A stretch of DNA of 64,000 nt from Corynebacterium xerosis NBRC 16721 = ATCC 373 (GTDB lineage: Bacteria; Actinomycetota; Actinomycetes; Mycobacteriales; Mycobacteriaceae), in contig NZ_BCRD01000003.1 in assembly GCF_001552415.1 (NCBI RefSeq), positions 310,001 to 374,000 of the forward strand, in the 5' to 3' direction. The translations under genes and the position numbers were made by a program. This document shows positions 1-8,144 of the stretch, in pieces. The notes beneath the pieces were generated by a model, which saw nothing but the letters and a program-made list of their open reading frames with translations, searched no databases and was not told the DNA's origin. How positions within the stretch are numbered: position 1 is the first letter of the stretch; each line of letters begins with the position of its first letter.

Positions 1-3000
1 ACGGCTGCACGGTGTCGAGCAGCATGATCTGCGCGACCTCGACGTCGGAGCCGATCAGCTGGTGCGCGACCTCGTAGGCCAGGGCGCCGCCGAAGCTCCA
101 GCCGCCCAGGACGATCGGCAGGCCGGCGGCACGGTCCTTGATGTCGTCGATGTAGGCGGCGGCACGGTCGGTGATGTCGCCCTCGAGGCGTTCGACGCCG
201 TAGACGGGGGCATCGTCGGGCAGGCGGCGGACCAGCGGCTGGTACACGGCGGAGGACCCGCCGGCCGGGTGGAACAGGAACACCGCGGGGGTGCGGGACC
301 CTTCGGGGCGTTCGCGCAGCACGCGGATGTTGCCCTCGACCTCGACTTCGAGGTGGGGGCGCAGGGTTTCGGCGAGGTCCGCGATGGTGCCGGCGGCGCG
401 GACGTCGTCGACGGTGATCGCGGCGCCGGTGCGCTCGGACAGGCGGGCGGACATGGCTTCCGCGGTGGCGTCGTCAAGCGCCGGCAGTTCGTCGGTCACG
501 CCTCCGACGCCCGCCCCGGCCACTGTGGCCCAGGTGCCGAACGCCATGCGTTCGGAGGCGTCGCGGGGCGCCACGGAAATGCCCTGCTTTGCGACGGTCC
601 CTCCACCTTCCGCAGCGGCGAATGCCTCGTCCACGGCGTCGGCGGCGGTGCCGGCAGCCGGGTCGGCGGAATCGGCGGCGGGGGCGCCGTGCGACTGGGC
701 GACCAGATCCTCGACGAGGGTGATGACGTCGGCGACGGACGCGTCGCGCAGCGCCTGCACCTGCAGCGGCGGGATGGAGAAGTCGTGCTCGACGCGGTTC
801 TTGATGCGCATGCCCATCAGCGAATCCAGGCCGAGGTCGATCAGCGGCAGCTCCAGCGGCAGATCGTCGACGTCGTAGCCCATGGCCTCGCCGACGATGG
901 TGCGCAGGTGCGCCTCCACCGGCACGCCGGACTCCGGCGACCAGCCGGGCTCGGCGTCGGGGGATCCCGCGCCGGCGGCGGTGGGCATGCCCGGGGCGGC
1001 CGGGGTGCGCGACGCGGCGCCGAAGCCCGCGGGGGCGCCGGCGGCGGTCGATTCGGAGACGGTGCCCGCGCCGGCCGGGGCGGCTGCGGGCGAGGCCGAT
1101 GCGCCGGTCGCCGATGCGGGGGCGGGCACGGTGGCCACGCCGGCCTTGGCCAGCAGCTCGGTGGCGCCGCCCTCGACGGCGTAGACCGAGATCACCGCGC
1201 CGCCCGGGTGGTGCGACACGATCGTCGTCAGCTCGCCGGAAGCCGGCAGCGAGCCGGATTCCTCGACGGCCAGCACCGTCGCGCCCGGTACGGCGTCGGC
1301 GACGGCGGCGTCGATGATGGCGTGGATGGACGGCGCCGACCCCGCGTCACCGGCGTAGGCGACGTCGCCGCCGGGCAGGGTGGTGCGGGCGCCCGGCAGC
1401 TTCGCGCGGCCGCCGGACGACGGGCGCGCCGCCGTCCAGAAACGCTGGTGGCGCCAGTGGATGCCCGGCAGGTCGGCGAAGTCGCCGGGGCCGGCCAGGG
1501 CGGACAGGTCGATGTCGTGGCCGTGGGCGTACAGCGTCGCGCACGCGGCGGCGAGGGACTCCCCCGCCGGCTCCTTGCGCTTGAGCAGGTGCACCAGCTG
1601 CGCGTCCGGCAGGCCCGCGGCGAACGCGGTGGCCATCGTCGGCATGAGCGCGACCGGGTTCGGGGCGAACTCCACGAAGGTGGTGTAGCCGGCGGCGCAG
1701 GCCCGTGAGACGGCATCGGAGAACCACACCGACTGGCGGGTGCAGCGCACGAAATAGTCGGCGTCGTGGACGACGTCACCGGGCTGGTACGTCACGCCGC
1801 GGTCGACGGAGCTGAACAGCGGGATGGCCAGCGGGGTGGGCTCCACGTCGGAGCACTCGGACCACAGCTCGCCCAACAGCGGGTCGAGCGCGGACGTGTG
1901 GCCGGCGCCCTTGACGGCCAGCGGACGGGCCATCTTGCCCTCGCCGGTCAGGAACTCGACCAGCGCGGCGATGGCCGGCTTCGGTCCGCCGACGGTGGTC
2001 ATGCTCGGCGCCGCGTACACGGCCGGCTCGACGCCGGCGAACTCTGGGTGGGCGGCCAGCAGCTCGTCGAGTTCGTCGACGGACAGCTCGACCATGGCCA
2101 TGCCGCCCTGCTCGTCCTCGGCCAGCATCGACTCGCCCTCGCCCATCAGGCGGGAGCGGGCGCAGGCGACGCGCATGGTCTCTTCCAGCGTCAGGCCGCC
2201 GGCGGCGTAGGCCGCTGCGATCTCGCCCATCGACATGGCCACCACGGCGGCCGGCTCGGCGCCCAGCGCGCGCATCATGTCGGTCTGCGCGACCTGGATG
2301 GCGGTGATGCCGATCTGCGCCGACTCGAGGTCGTAGGTGCGCTCGTCGTCGGCGATGAGCTCCAGCAGGGACCAGCCGACGGAATCGACGATGATCTCGT
2401 CGCACTTGGCCAGCGTCTCGGCGAACACCGGGGACAGGGCCAGCAGGTCCTTGCCCATCTTGCGGTGCTGTGAACCGTAGCCGGAGTAGATCCACACCGG
2501 CCCCTGGGCCAGCGGGGCGTCCGCAGACACGATGCCCGGGCCGGACTTGCCCTCGGCCACGCGGCGCATGCCCTCGACGGCCGACGCGACGTCGGTGGCC
2601 GGCACGACGGCCTTGGAGCGGCCACGGGACCGCGACGCCAGGGTGCGGGCGACGTCGCCCAGGTCGGCGTTCGGGTTGGACTCCAGCCACGTCGTCAGAT
2701 CCTCGGCGGCCAGGCGGCGGCGCGACGGCAGCAGCCCGGACACCGGCAGCAGCGCCGGCATGCCGGCCTCGCGGGCGGCGGCCGGGTCAATCGGTGCGGT
2801 CGGCTCCTCGCGCGGCGCGGGCGCCGGCGGGGAGGTCAGCACCACGTGGGCGTTGGTGCCGCCGAAACCGAAGCCGGAGACGCCGGCGACCTTGCGGCCG
2901 GAGTACTCGGGCCACTCGCGCGGATCCTCGACGACCTCCAGGCGGCCGCCGTCGAAATCGATGTACGGGTTCGGGCCGGCGTAGTGCAGCGACGGCGGGA

Positions 3001-4453
3001 TGACGTCGTTGCGTATGCCCAGCACGACCTTGATCACGCCGGCGACGCCGGCGGCGGCCTCGGTGTGGCCGAAGTTCGTCTTCGCGCTGCCCAGCAGCGT
3101 CGGGTTGGCCACGTCGCGGCCGCGGCCGAGCACGGTGCCCAGGGCGGACGCCTCGATGGGGTCGCCGAGGATGGTGCCGGTGCCGTGGGCCTCGATGTAG
3201 TCCACGTCCTGCGGGCGGATGCCGGCGTCGGCGTAGGCGCGGCGCAGCACGTCGACCTGCGCGTCCGGGTTCGGGGCGGTCAGGCCGTTGGAGCGGCCGT
3301 CGGAGGTGACGGCGGTGCCCTTGATCACGGCCAGGACGTCGTCGCCGTCGGCCTCGGCGTCCTCCAGGCGCTTGAGCACCACGACGCCGGCGCCCTCGGC
3401 GCGGATCATGCCGGTGGCATCCTCGGAAAACGCGTGGATGGCACCGGTCTTGGAGAACACCCCGAGCTTGCCGAACGACAGCGTCGCATGCGGCGACACC
3501 AGGAGGTTCACGCCGCCGGCGACGGCCGCGTCGGCGTCGCCGTCGCGCAGGGCGCGCACGGCCTGGTGGATGGACACCAGCGACGAGGAGCACGCGGTGT
3601 CCATGGTGATGGACGGGCCGCGGAAGTCGAAGGCGTAGGAGATGCGGTTGGCCAGGATCGACGGCGACGAACCGGTCAGCGCATACGGGTGCGCGGTCGA
3701 CGGGTCGGAGGCCATGAGCATGGCGTAGTCGTTCGTGGTCGCGCCGACGAACACGCCGACGGACTCGCCGCGCAGCTCGGAGGCCGGCAGATGCGCGTTC
3801 TCCAGCGCCTCCCACGTCAGCTCCAGCAGGATCCGCTGCTGCGGGTCCATGTTCTCGACCTCGAGCGGGGACAGCCCGAAGAACTCGTTGTCGAAGCCCA
3901 CGACGTCGTCGAGGTAGCCGCCGCGGGTGTCGCACTCGGCGATCTCGGCGGCCAGGTCGGCGTCGCCGGCGAACTCGGACCAGCGACCCTCCGGCAGGTC
4001 GCCGGTGCCGGCGCGGCCGGACACCAGCAGATCCCACATCTCGGAGATGTTCGGCGCACCCGGGTACCGCGCGGCCATGCCGACCACCGCGATGTCCATG
4101 TCGGTGAGCTTCTCGTCGCGCAGCCGCCGCGACCGCGCGGCCTCGGCGCCGGTCTGGAAGGCGTCGTAGGCCGAATCGTCGGCGTTGTCGACGTCGCCCT
4201 CGACCAGGCGCACCGCGAGCTTCGCGATGGTCGGGTACTCGTAGGCGATCGTCGCGTCGAGCCGGACGTCCAGGAGGCCCTCCAGCTCGCCGGAGAGGAT
4301 GACGATGTCGCGGGAGGACAGCCCGAACTCCTCCATCGGGCGTTCCGGCGTGACTTCCTCCGGCGTGAGGCCGGTGGTGGTGATCACCCAGTCGCGAAGC
4401 CAGTCGCGCATCTGGGCGACCGTCATGCCGGATCGTCCCTTGTTGTCATCCAT
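1..4453 (-). CDS. pks13: Pks13-type mycolic acid condensing polyketide synthase (3' end outside window)
   Basis: Condenses two activated fatty acyl chains (one from FadD32, one carboxylated by the acyl-CoA carboxylase) to the beta-keto precursor of corynomycolic acid in the cytoplasm. Domain order read from the translation: N-terminal acyl carrier domain with GLSSRD (Ser about 47), ketosynthase with DTACSSS (active Cys about 288) and downstream EAHGTGT and NFGHTE His motifs, acyltransferase with AMSMGE (Ser about 741), second acyl carrier with GLDSLMG (Ser about 1211), and thioesterase with GGWSFGG (Ser about 1453). This ACP-KS-AT-ACP-TE order is that of Pks13. The start ATG at 4453 lies 30 bp after the fadD32 stop, so the two are probably co-transcribed. 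The last part of the thioesterase is beyond position 1. Two copies of the dispersed GCTTNRCGACG word (469, 586) lie in the ACP2-TE region. Confidence 0.97.
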   Translation of the reverse strand, partial: MDDNKGRSGMTVAQMRDWLRDWVITTTGLTPEEVTPERPMEEFGLSSRDIVILSGELEGLLDVRLDATIAYEYPTIAKLAVRLVEGDVDNADDSAYDAFQTGAEAARSRRLRDEKLTDMDIAVVGMAARYPGAPNISEMWDLLVSGRAGTGDLPEGRWSEFAGDADLAAEIAECDTRGGYLDDVVGFDNEFFGLSPLEVENMDPQQRILLELTWEALENAHLPASELRGESVGVFVGATTNDYAMLMASDPSTAHPYALTGSSPSILANRISYAFDFRGPSITMDTACSSSLVSIHQAVRALRDGDADAAVAGGVNLLVSPHATLSFGKLGVFSKTGAIHAFSEDATGMIRAEGAGVVVLKRLEDAEADGDDVLAVIKGTAVTSDGRSNGLTAPNPDAQVDVLRRAYADAGIRPQDVDYIEAHGTGTILGDPIEASALGTVLGRGRDVANPTLLGSAKTNFGHTEAAAGVAGVIKVVLGIRNDVIPPSLHYAGPNPYIDFDGGRLEVVEDPREWPEYSGRKVAGVSGFGFGGTNAHVVLTSPPAPAPREEPTAPIDPAAAREAGMPALLPVSGLLPSRRRLAAEDLTTWLESNPNADLGDVARTLASRSRGRSKAVVPATDVASAVEGMRRVAEGKSGPGIVSADAPLAQGPVWIYSGYGSQHRKMGKDLLALSPVFAETLAKCDEIIVDSVGWSLLELIADDERTYDLESAQIGITAIQVAQTDMMRALGAEPAAVVAMSMGEIAAAYAAGGLTLEETMRVACARSRLMGEGESMLAEDEQGGMAMVELSVDELDELLAAHPEFAGVEPAVYAAPSMTTVGGPKPAIAALVEFLTGEGKMARPLAVKGAGHTSALDPLLGELWSECSDVEPTPLAIPLFSSVDRGVTYQPGDVVHDADYFVRCTRQSVWFSDAVSRACAAGYTTFVEFAPNPVALMPTMATAFAAGLPDAQLVHLLKRKEPAGESLAAACATLYAHGHDIDLSALAGPGDFADLPGIHWRHQRFWTAARPSSGGRAKLPGARTTLPGGDVAYAGDAGSAPSIHAIIDAAVADAVPGATVLAVEESGSLPASGELTTIVSHHPGGAVISVYAVEGGATELLAKAGVATVPAPASATGASASPAAAPAGAGTVSESTAAGAPAGFGAASRTPAAPGMPTAAGAGSPDAEPGWSPESGVPVEAHLRTIVGEAMGYDVDDLPLELPLIDLGLDSLMGMRIKNRVEHDFSIPPLQVQALRDASVADVITLVEDLVAQSHGAPAADSADPAAGTAADAVDEAFAAAEGGGTVAKQGISVAPRDASERMAFGTWATVAGAGVGGVTDELPALDDATAEAMSARLSERTGAAITVDDVRAAGTIADLAETLRPHLEVEVEGNIRVLRERPEGSRTPAVFLFHPAGGSSAVYQPLVRRLPDDAPVYGVERLEGDITDRAAAYIDDIKDRAAGLPIVLGGWSFGGALAYEVAHQLIGSDVEVAQIMLLDTVQP

Positions 4454-4483
4454 CGTGGGCTTTGTCCTTAATAGTTCGTGGTG

Positions 4484-6319
4484 TTACTCGAAACCGCCGT
4501 CGAGGTAGGCGGCGCGGGCCACTCGTCGCGCGATCTTACCGGCAGACGAACGCGGCAGTTCATCGATGCCGACGATGCGCACGTCCTCCGGCTGGATGCC
4601 GTGGGCCTTGGTGACGGCGGCGCGGATCTCGTCGATGGCCGCGGCGTCGCCGGAGGCGTCCTTGCGGAAATCGCGCTCGGCGACGATGACGAGCTTCTCC
4701 ACGTCGTCGCCCTCGATGGAGAACGCGGCGACGACGGCCGGCCGGACGTGATCGGTGGCCTCGTCGACGGTGGCCTCGATGTCCTGCGGGTAGTGGTTGC
4801 GGCCGGCGATGACGATGAGGTCCTTGATGCGGCCGGTGATGTGGATCTCGTCGTCGAGGAAGACGCCGAGGTCGCCCGTGGCCATCCACTTCGCATCCGC
4901 CGGGACGCCCTCCGCGCGGGAGTCGCCGTCGCGGCGGGCGGCGAGATCGTTGCCGAAGACCTTCTCGCTCTGCTCCAGGTCGGTGAGGTAGCCCAGCGGG
5001 ATGTTGTCGCCGTGGACCCACATCTCGCCGATCTTGCCGTCGGGCAGCTCGGTGCGGGTCTCCGGGTCGACGACGATGAGGTGCTGCGGCTTGGCCACCG
5101 AACCGTTGGACATCAGCGGCACGGAATCCGCGGTGTTCGGCTCGACGCGCTCGGGCTCGCCGTCGTTGAGGGATTCGCGGGACACCCAGGTCACGCGCGG
5201 GCGCACCTCGCCCTGCGGCAGAGTGACCAGCAGCGTCGCCTCGGTCAGGCCGTAGCCGGGGCGGATGGCGTTGGCCGGCAGGCCGAACTTCTCGAAGTTG
5301 GCGCGGAACTCGCGGGTCGCCTTCTCGGTGACCGGCTCGGAACCGACGATGAGGCCGTCGACGTGGGACAGGTCAAGGTCGGCGCCATCCTCCGGCACGG
5401 CGAAGCGGTTGGCCAGCTCGAGGGCGAAGTTGGGCACGACGGTGTAGATGTTCACCTCGTCGTCGCCGCGCTTGTTCAACTGCTCGATCCAGCGCTCGGG
5501 ATGCTGGATGAAGTCGCGCGGGGACATGATGTCGAACGGCAGGCCCAGGGCGGTGACGAACGCGCCGAGGACGATGCCCATGTTGTGGTGCAGCGGCAGC
5601 CACGTCACCAGGCGCAGCGGCAGCTGCAGGTGGGCGGCGGAGAGCACCTGGAAGACGTTGGACAGGATGGAGCGGCCGGCGATGCGGACGCCCTCCGGGG
5701 TGCGCGACGAGCCGGAGGTGAACAGCAGGACGGCGTCCTTCTCCAGCTGCGGCGCGTACTTGGCGTCGTCGGCGGGCGAGACGAAGTTGTCGGCCAGCGA
5801 GTCCGGCAGCGCGTCGATGGTGAGCACGCGGGGGCGCTCGGCGGCGGGCCGGGCGGCGAAGATGGAGCGCACGGCGGCTGCGGAGCTCTTGTTGGTCAGC
5901 ACGACGTTGGGCTTGGCGGCCTCGAGGACGGCGTTGAGGTGGTCGCCGTGGCCGGGCTCGGTCGGGTCGTACAGCGGCATGGCCACCTGGCAGGCGTACT
6001 GGGCGCCGAGGAAACCGAAGAGGTACTCGGGGCTGTTGCCCATGAGCAGCGCGACGCGGTCGCCGGGCTCGCCGACCTGCTGCAGGCGGGCGGCGACGGC
6101 CTTGATGCGGCGGTTGACCTCGGCGCGGGTGTAGGTGACCAGCTCGCCCTCGCGGGACCTGGAGTAGTCGTGGAAAGCGACCTGCTGCTGGTCGAGCTCG
6201 CCCTTCATCGTGTTGATCTGCCACATCATCTCGGACAGATTCGGCACGGACATGTCGTCGGGGAAGGCGAAGTTGCCTTCGGCATCGATGAACTGGCCCA
6301 TCAGCATGCTCAGGTCCAT
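4484..6319 (-). CDS. fadD32: FadD32 long-chain fatty-acyl-AMP ligase
   Basis: Activates the meromycolate-type fatty acid as acyl-AMP and loads it on the N-terminal carrier domain of Pks13. The 611-residue protein has the adenylate-forming fold signatures: LFTSGSSRTPEGV near residue 200 (P-loop), PGYGLTEATLL near 350, and the C-terminal GRIKDLIVIAGRNHYPQDIE hinge and core near 510. The length matches the FAAL family. The ATG at 6319 (MDLSMLMGQ) follows a GAGGA ribosome site. The gene is directly upstream of pks13, the conserved arrangement. A TAACGGGTCGGTAACG element lies 50-75 bp upstream and may be regulatory. Confidence 0.96.
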   Translation of the reverse strand: MDLSMLMGQFIDAEGNFAFPDDMSVPNLSEMMWQINTMKGELDQQQVAFHDYSRSREGELVTYTRAEVNRRIKAVAARLQQVGEPGDRVALLMGNSPEYLFGFLGAQYACQVAMPLYDPTEPGHGDHLNAVLEAAKPNVVLTNKSSAAAVRSIFAARPAAERPRVLTIDALPDSLADNFVSPADDAKYAPQLEKDAVLLFTSGSSRTPEGVRIAGRSILSNVFQVLSAAHLQLPLRLVTWLPLHHNMGIVLGAFVTALGLPFDIMSPRDFIQHPERWIEQLNKRGDDEVNIYTVVPNFALELANRFAVPEDGADLDLSHVDGLIVGSEPVTEKATREFRANFEKFGLPANAIRPGYGLTEATLLVTLPQGEVRPRVTWVSRESLNDGEPERVEPNTADSVPLMSNGSVAKPQHLIVVDPETRTELPDGKIGEMWVHGDNIPLGYLTDLEQSEKVFGNDLAARRDGDSRAEGVPADAKWMATGDLGVFLDDEIHITGRIKDLIVIAGRNHYPQDIEATVDEATDHVRPAVVAAFSIEGDDVEKLVIVAERDFRKDASGDAAAIDEIRAAVTKAHGIQPEDVRIVGIDELPRSSAGKIARRVARAAYLDGGFE

Positions 6320-6370
6320 GGTGCTCCTCGTTGTTCGTTCGTTCGTCGTGGTATGTCGTGCCTCGGGGAC

Positions 6371-6393
6371 ACAACGTTACCGACCCGTTATTT
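6371..6393 (-). promoter_or_regulatory. Candidate regulator site (TAACG direct repeat) upstream of fadD32
   Basis: On the minus strand this reads AATAACGGGTCGGTAACGTT, two TAACG words 11 bp apart, 50-75 bp before the fadD32 start. Almost the same string (AATAACGGGCCGGTTACG) precedes the M23 peptidase gene at 34353-34372. Related GTAACATT repeats precede the second amidase gene. MtrA of actinobacteria binds GTAAC-like direct repeats in front of cell-wall genes, so this is a reasonable but unproven candidate. Confidence 0.35.
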
Positions 6394-6627
6394 TCAGCGT
6401 CGGCGGCGCGCCGCGGGGCGGTTCAGGCGGTGGCCCACGGTATCGCAAATTACTTTCACCGCTAAAAACCGTACGCGGTCGGCGTGCCGTACGTCACGTT
6501 AAGGGCGTAAACGGGTGTGACTGATGGGACTCACGTTACGCAAGGAACGATTGCTTTGCGACGGACGGACGTGGTCCGTAAAGCGGCCACGTCGCCGATC
6601 CCGGCGTACGCATACCGCACGCGTGCC
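6394..6627. other. Intergenic stretch between the cutinase 3' end and the fadD32 promoter
   Basis: No gene is seen. It holds one GCTTTGCGACG word (6553-6563) followed 14 bp later by a degraded inverted partner (GTCCGTAAAGC), which together could form a hairpin just past the cutinase-like gene, as expected for a terminator. Confidence 0.4.
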
Positions 6628-7551
6628 CTATCCGGCGTTGGCCAGCGCCCCGTCGATGAGGCCGCGGGCCCACTGTTCGGTCCACGCGACGGCCGTGGTG
6701 CCCGGGATGATGTGGGGGTTGTCCGCGTACGTCGCATGGACGCCGTTGGCGGCGACGAAATCCTGGGCGCGCGCCACCGCATCGCCGATGCCCGGGGGCG
6801 CGTCGCACACGGTGTCGCCGGGGGCGCAGATGTCCTGCACACGGTCGTTGAGGGCCCCGAAACCGTCCGGGCGACCGCCCCGCATCGTCGCGCCCGGCAC
6901 GATCGGCTGCACCAGCAGATTGACCGGGGCCAGCGCGACCTCCGCGCCGACGCCGGCGACCGGGTTGCCCGGCACCATGCCCTTGCCGGGTTCGCGGCGG
7001 CCGTCGGCAAGCAAAGCGACCCCCAGGACGTTGTCCGCCGGCACCGGTCCGTTGCCGTTGCCGATCTGCGAGGCCATGTCGCCCATGATCACCGCACCCT
7101 GCGAGAAGCCCATGAGCACGAAGCCGGTCAGCGGACAATCGCGGTGCGTGGCCGCCATCTCCTCCTGGATGCGGGCGCGGCCCTCGGCCTGCGAGTCGTC
7201 GTACGACATCTCGTGCTGGGCGTTGAAGTTGCGGAACTGCGCCGTGTACGGCACCGTCCACACCTTCACGTCGTCCGGCGAGTACGCCGCCTGCAGCGGC
7301 GCGGAGGACTTCAGGATCAGCGAATTCGGGTTCGCCGTCGGGTTGATCGGGTCATCGTCGGCCCGGGATTCCCACGTGCCGGGAGCAGCGATCACCTCGA
7401 CGGCCGGGCACCACTCGGGCTGCTGCGCAGTCGGCGGCGTCCCCGGCATGCCCGGCTCGCCGACCTGCGACTGCCGCAGCCATTGCCCCACGCCGGCGAC
7501 GATGGCGACGACGAGGACGATGACCGCGAGCAGGGTGAGCGTTTTGCGCAT
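6628..7551 (-). CDS. Cutinase-like secreted esterase (Culp6/Rv3802c type)
   Basis: A 307-residue secreted alpha/beta hydrolase of the cutinase family. An N-terminal hydrophobic segment (LTLLAVIVLVVAIVAGVG) acts as signal anchor. The nucleophile is in GFSQGAVIMG (GxSxG), and DICAPGDTVCD and the NPHIIPG His region supply the rest of the triad and the usual disulfide. In mycobacteria the orthologous position is held by Rv3802c, an essential envelope phospholipase/thioesterase, so a role in envelope lipid turnover is likely here. The ATG at 7551 lies 5 bp after the stop of the lipoprotein gene, so it is the last gene of the mytA unit. One GCTTNNCGACG-type word (7002, variant GC) lies within it. 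Confidence 0.9.
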   Translation of the reverse strand: MRKTLTLLAVIVLVVAIVAGVGQWLRQSQVGEPGMPGTPPTAQQPEWCPAVEVIAAPGTWESRADDDPINPTANPNSLILKSSAPLQAAYSPDDVKVWTVPYTAQFRNFNAQHEMSYDDSQAEGRARIQEEMAATHRDCPLTGFVLMGFSQGAVIMGDMASQIGNGNGPVPADNVLGVALLADGRREPGKGMVPGNPVAGVGAEVALAPVNLLVQPIVPGATMRGGRPDGFGALNDRVQDICAPGDTVCDAPPGIGDAVARAQDFVAANGVHATYADNPHIIPGTTAVAWTEQWARGLIDGALANAG

Positions 7552-7556
7552 GCCCG

Positions 7557-8144
7557 TTAGCAATACGCCGATTCGGCCGCTTTCGCAATCGCCTCGGTCA
7601 CTGCCGCCTCGTCCTTGTCGGTGCGCTCCTGGGCCACCAGCTGGCCGGCGACCGCGTCGATGACCAGCGCATCTTCCGGCGTACCGCCGTCGGCCCCGGC
7701 ATCGCAGTGGACGTGGCCCGCCGCGATGAGCTGGTCCTCGGTGCCCTCGACGTCGATGTCGTCGGCGATGAGGGCATCGAGGAAGTCCTCGTCGTCGCCC
7801 GACAGCGGCATCCGACCATCCGGGGCGTCGCTGGCGCGGGCCGCCCCCGGCTCGGTGATGTCGCGCTCGCCGTCGGCGCGCTCGGAGGTGCGGGTCGTCG
7901 ACGACTCCGACGTGCTCGTCTCGGACGCCGAGCTTTCCGCCGTCGTCGTGGTGGTGTCGGTGACCTCGGAGGACTCGACCGTCGAACCGCCGCACGCCGC
8001 CAGCGCCAGGGCGCCGGCGCCGATCAGCGCCATCGTCGCCGCACGCGCCTTCACGCCGATCGAGCTGCCGCCGTCGGCCGAGCGGCCGCTGCCACCCGAG
8101 CGGCCGCCGCCGCCGCCGACGGTGCCCCTGCCGCGAGCGATCAT
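7557..8144 (-). CDS. Putative DUF732-like lipoprotein
   Basis: A 195-residue exported protein of unknown function. A lipobox LAAC (Cys about 51) follows a hydrophobic run, then a Ser/Thr-rich linker, then a C-terminal domain with FLDALIADDID, a His-Cys pair (GHVHCDAG) and a final YC. This spacing resembles DUF732. The chosen ATG (8144) overlaps the mytA stop as ATGA and has a strong GAGGAGG site. The first 30 residues are Gly/Ser/Arg-rich, so a downstream GTG at codon 31 would give a more ordinary signal peptide. In C. glutamicum a small secreted protein is found at the same place beside the mycolyltransferase gene. Confidence 0.75.
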   Translation of the reverse strand: MIARGRGTVGGGGGRSGGSGRSADGGSSIGVKARAATMALIGAGALALAACGGSTVESSEVTDTTTTTAESSASETSTSESSTTRTSERADGERDITEPGAARASDAPDGRMPLSGDDEDFLDALIADDIDVEGTEDQLIAAGHVHCDAGADGGTPEDALVIDAVAGQLVAQERTDKDEAAVTEAIAKAAESAYC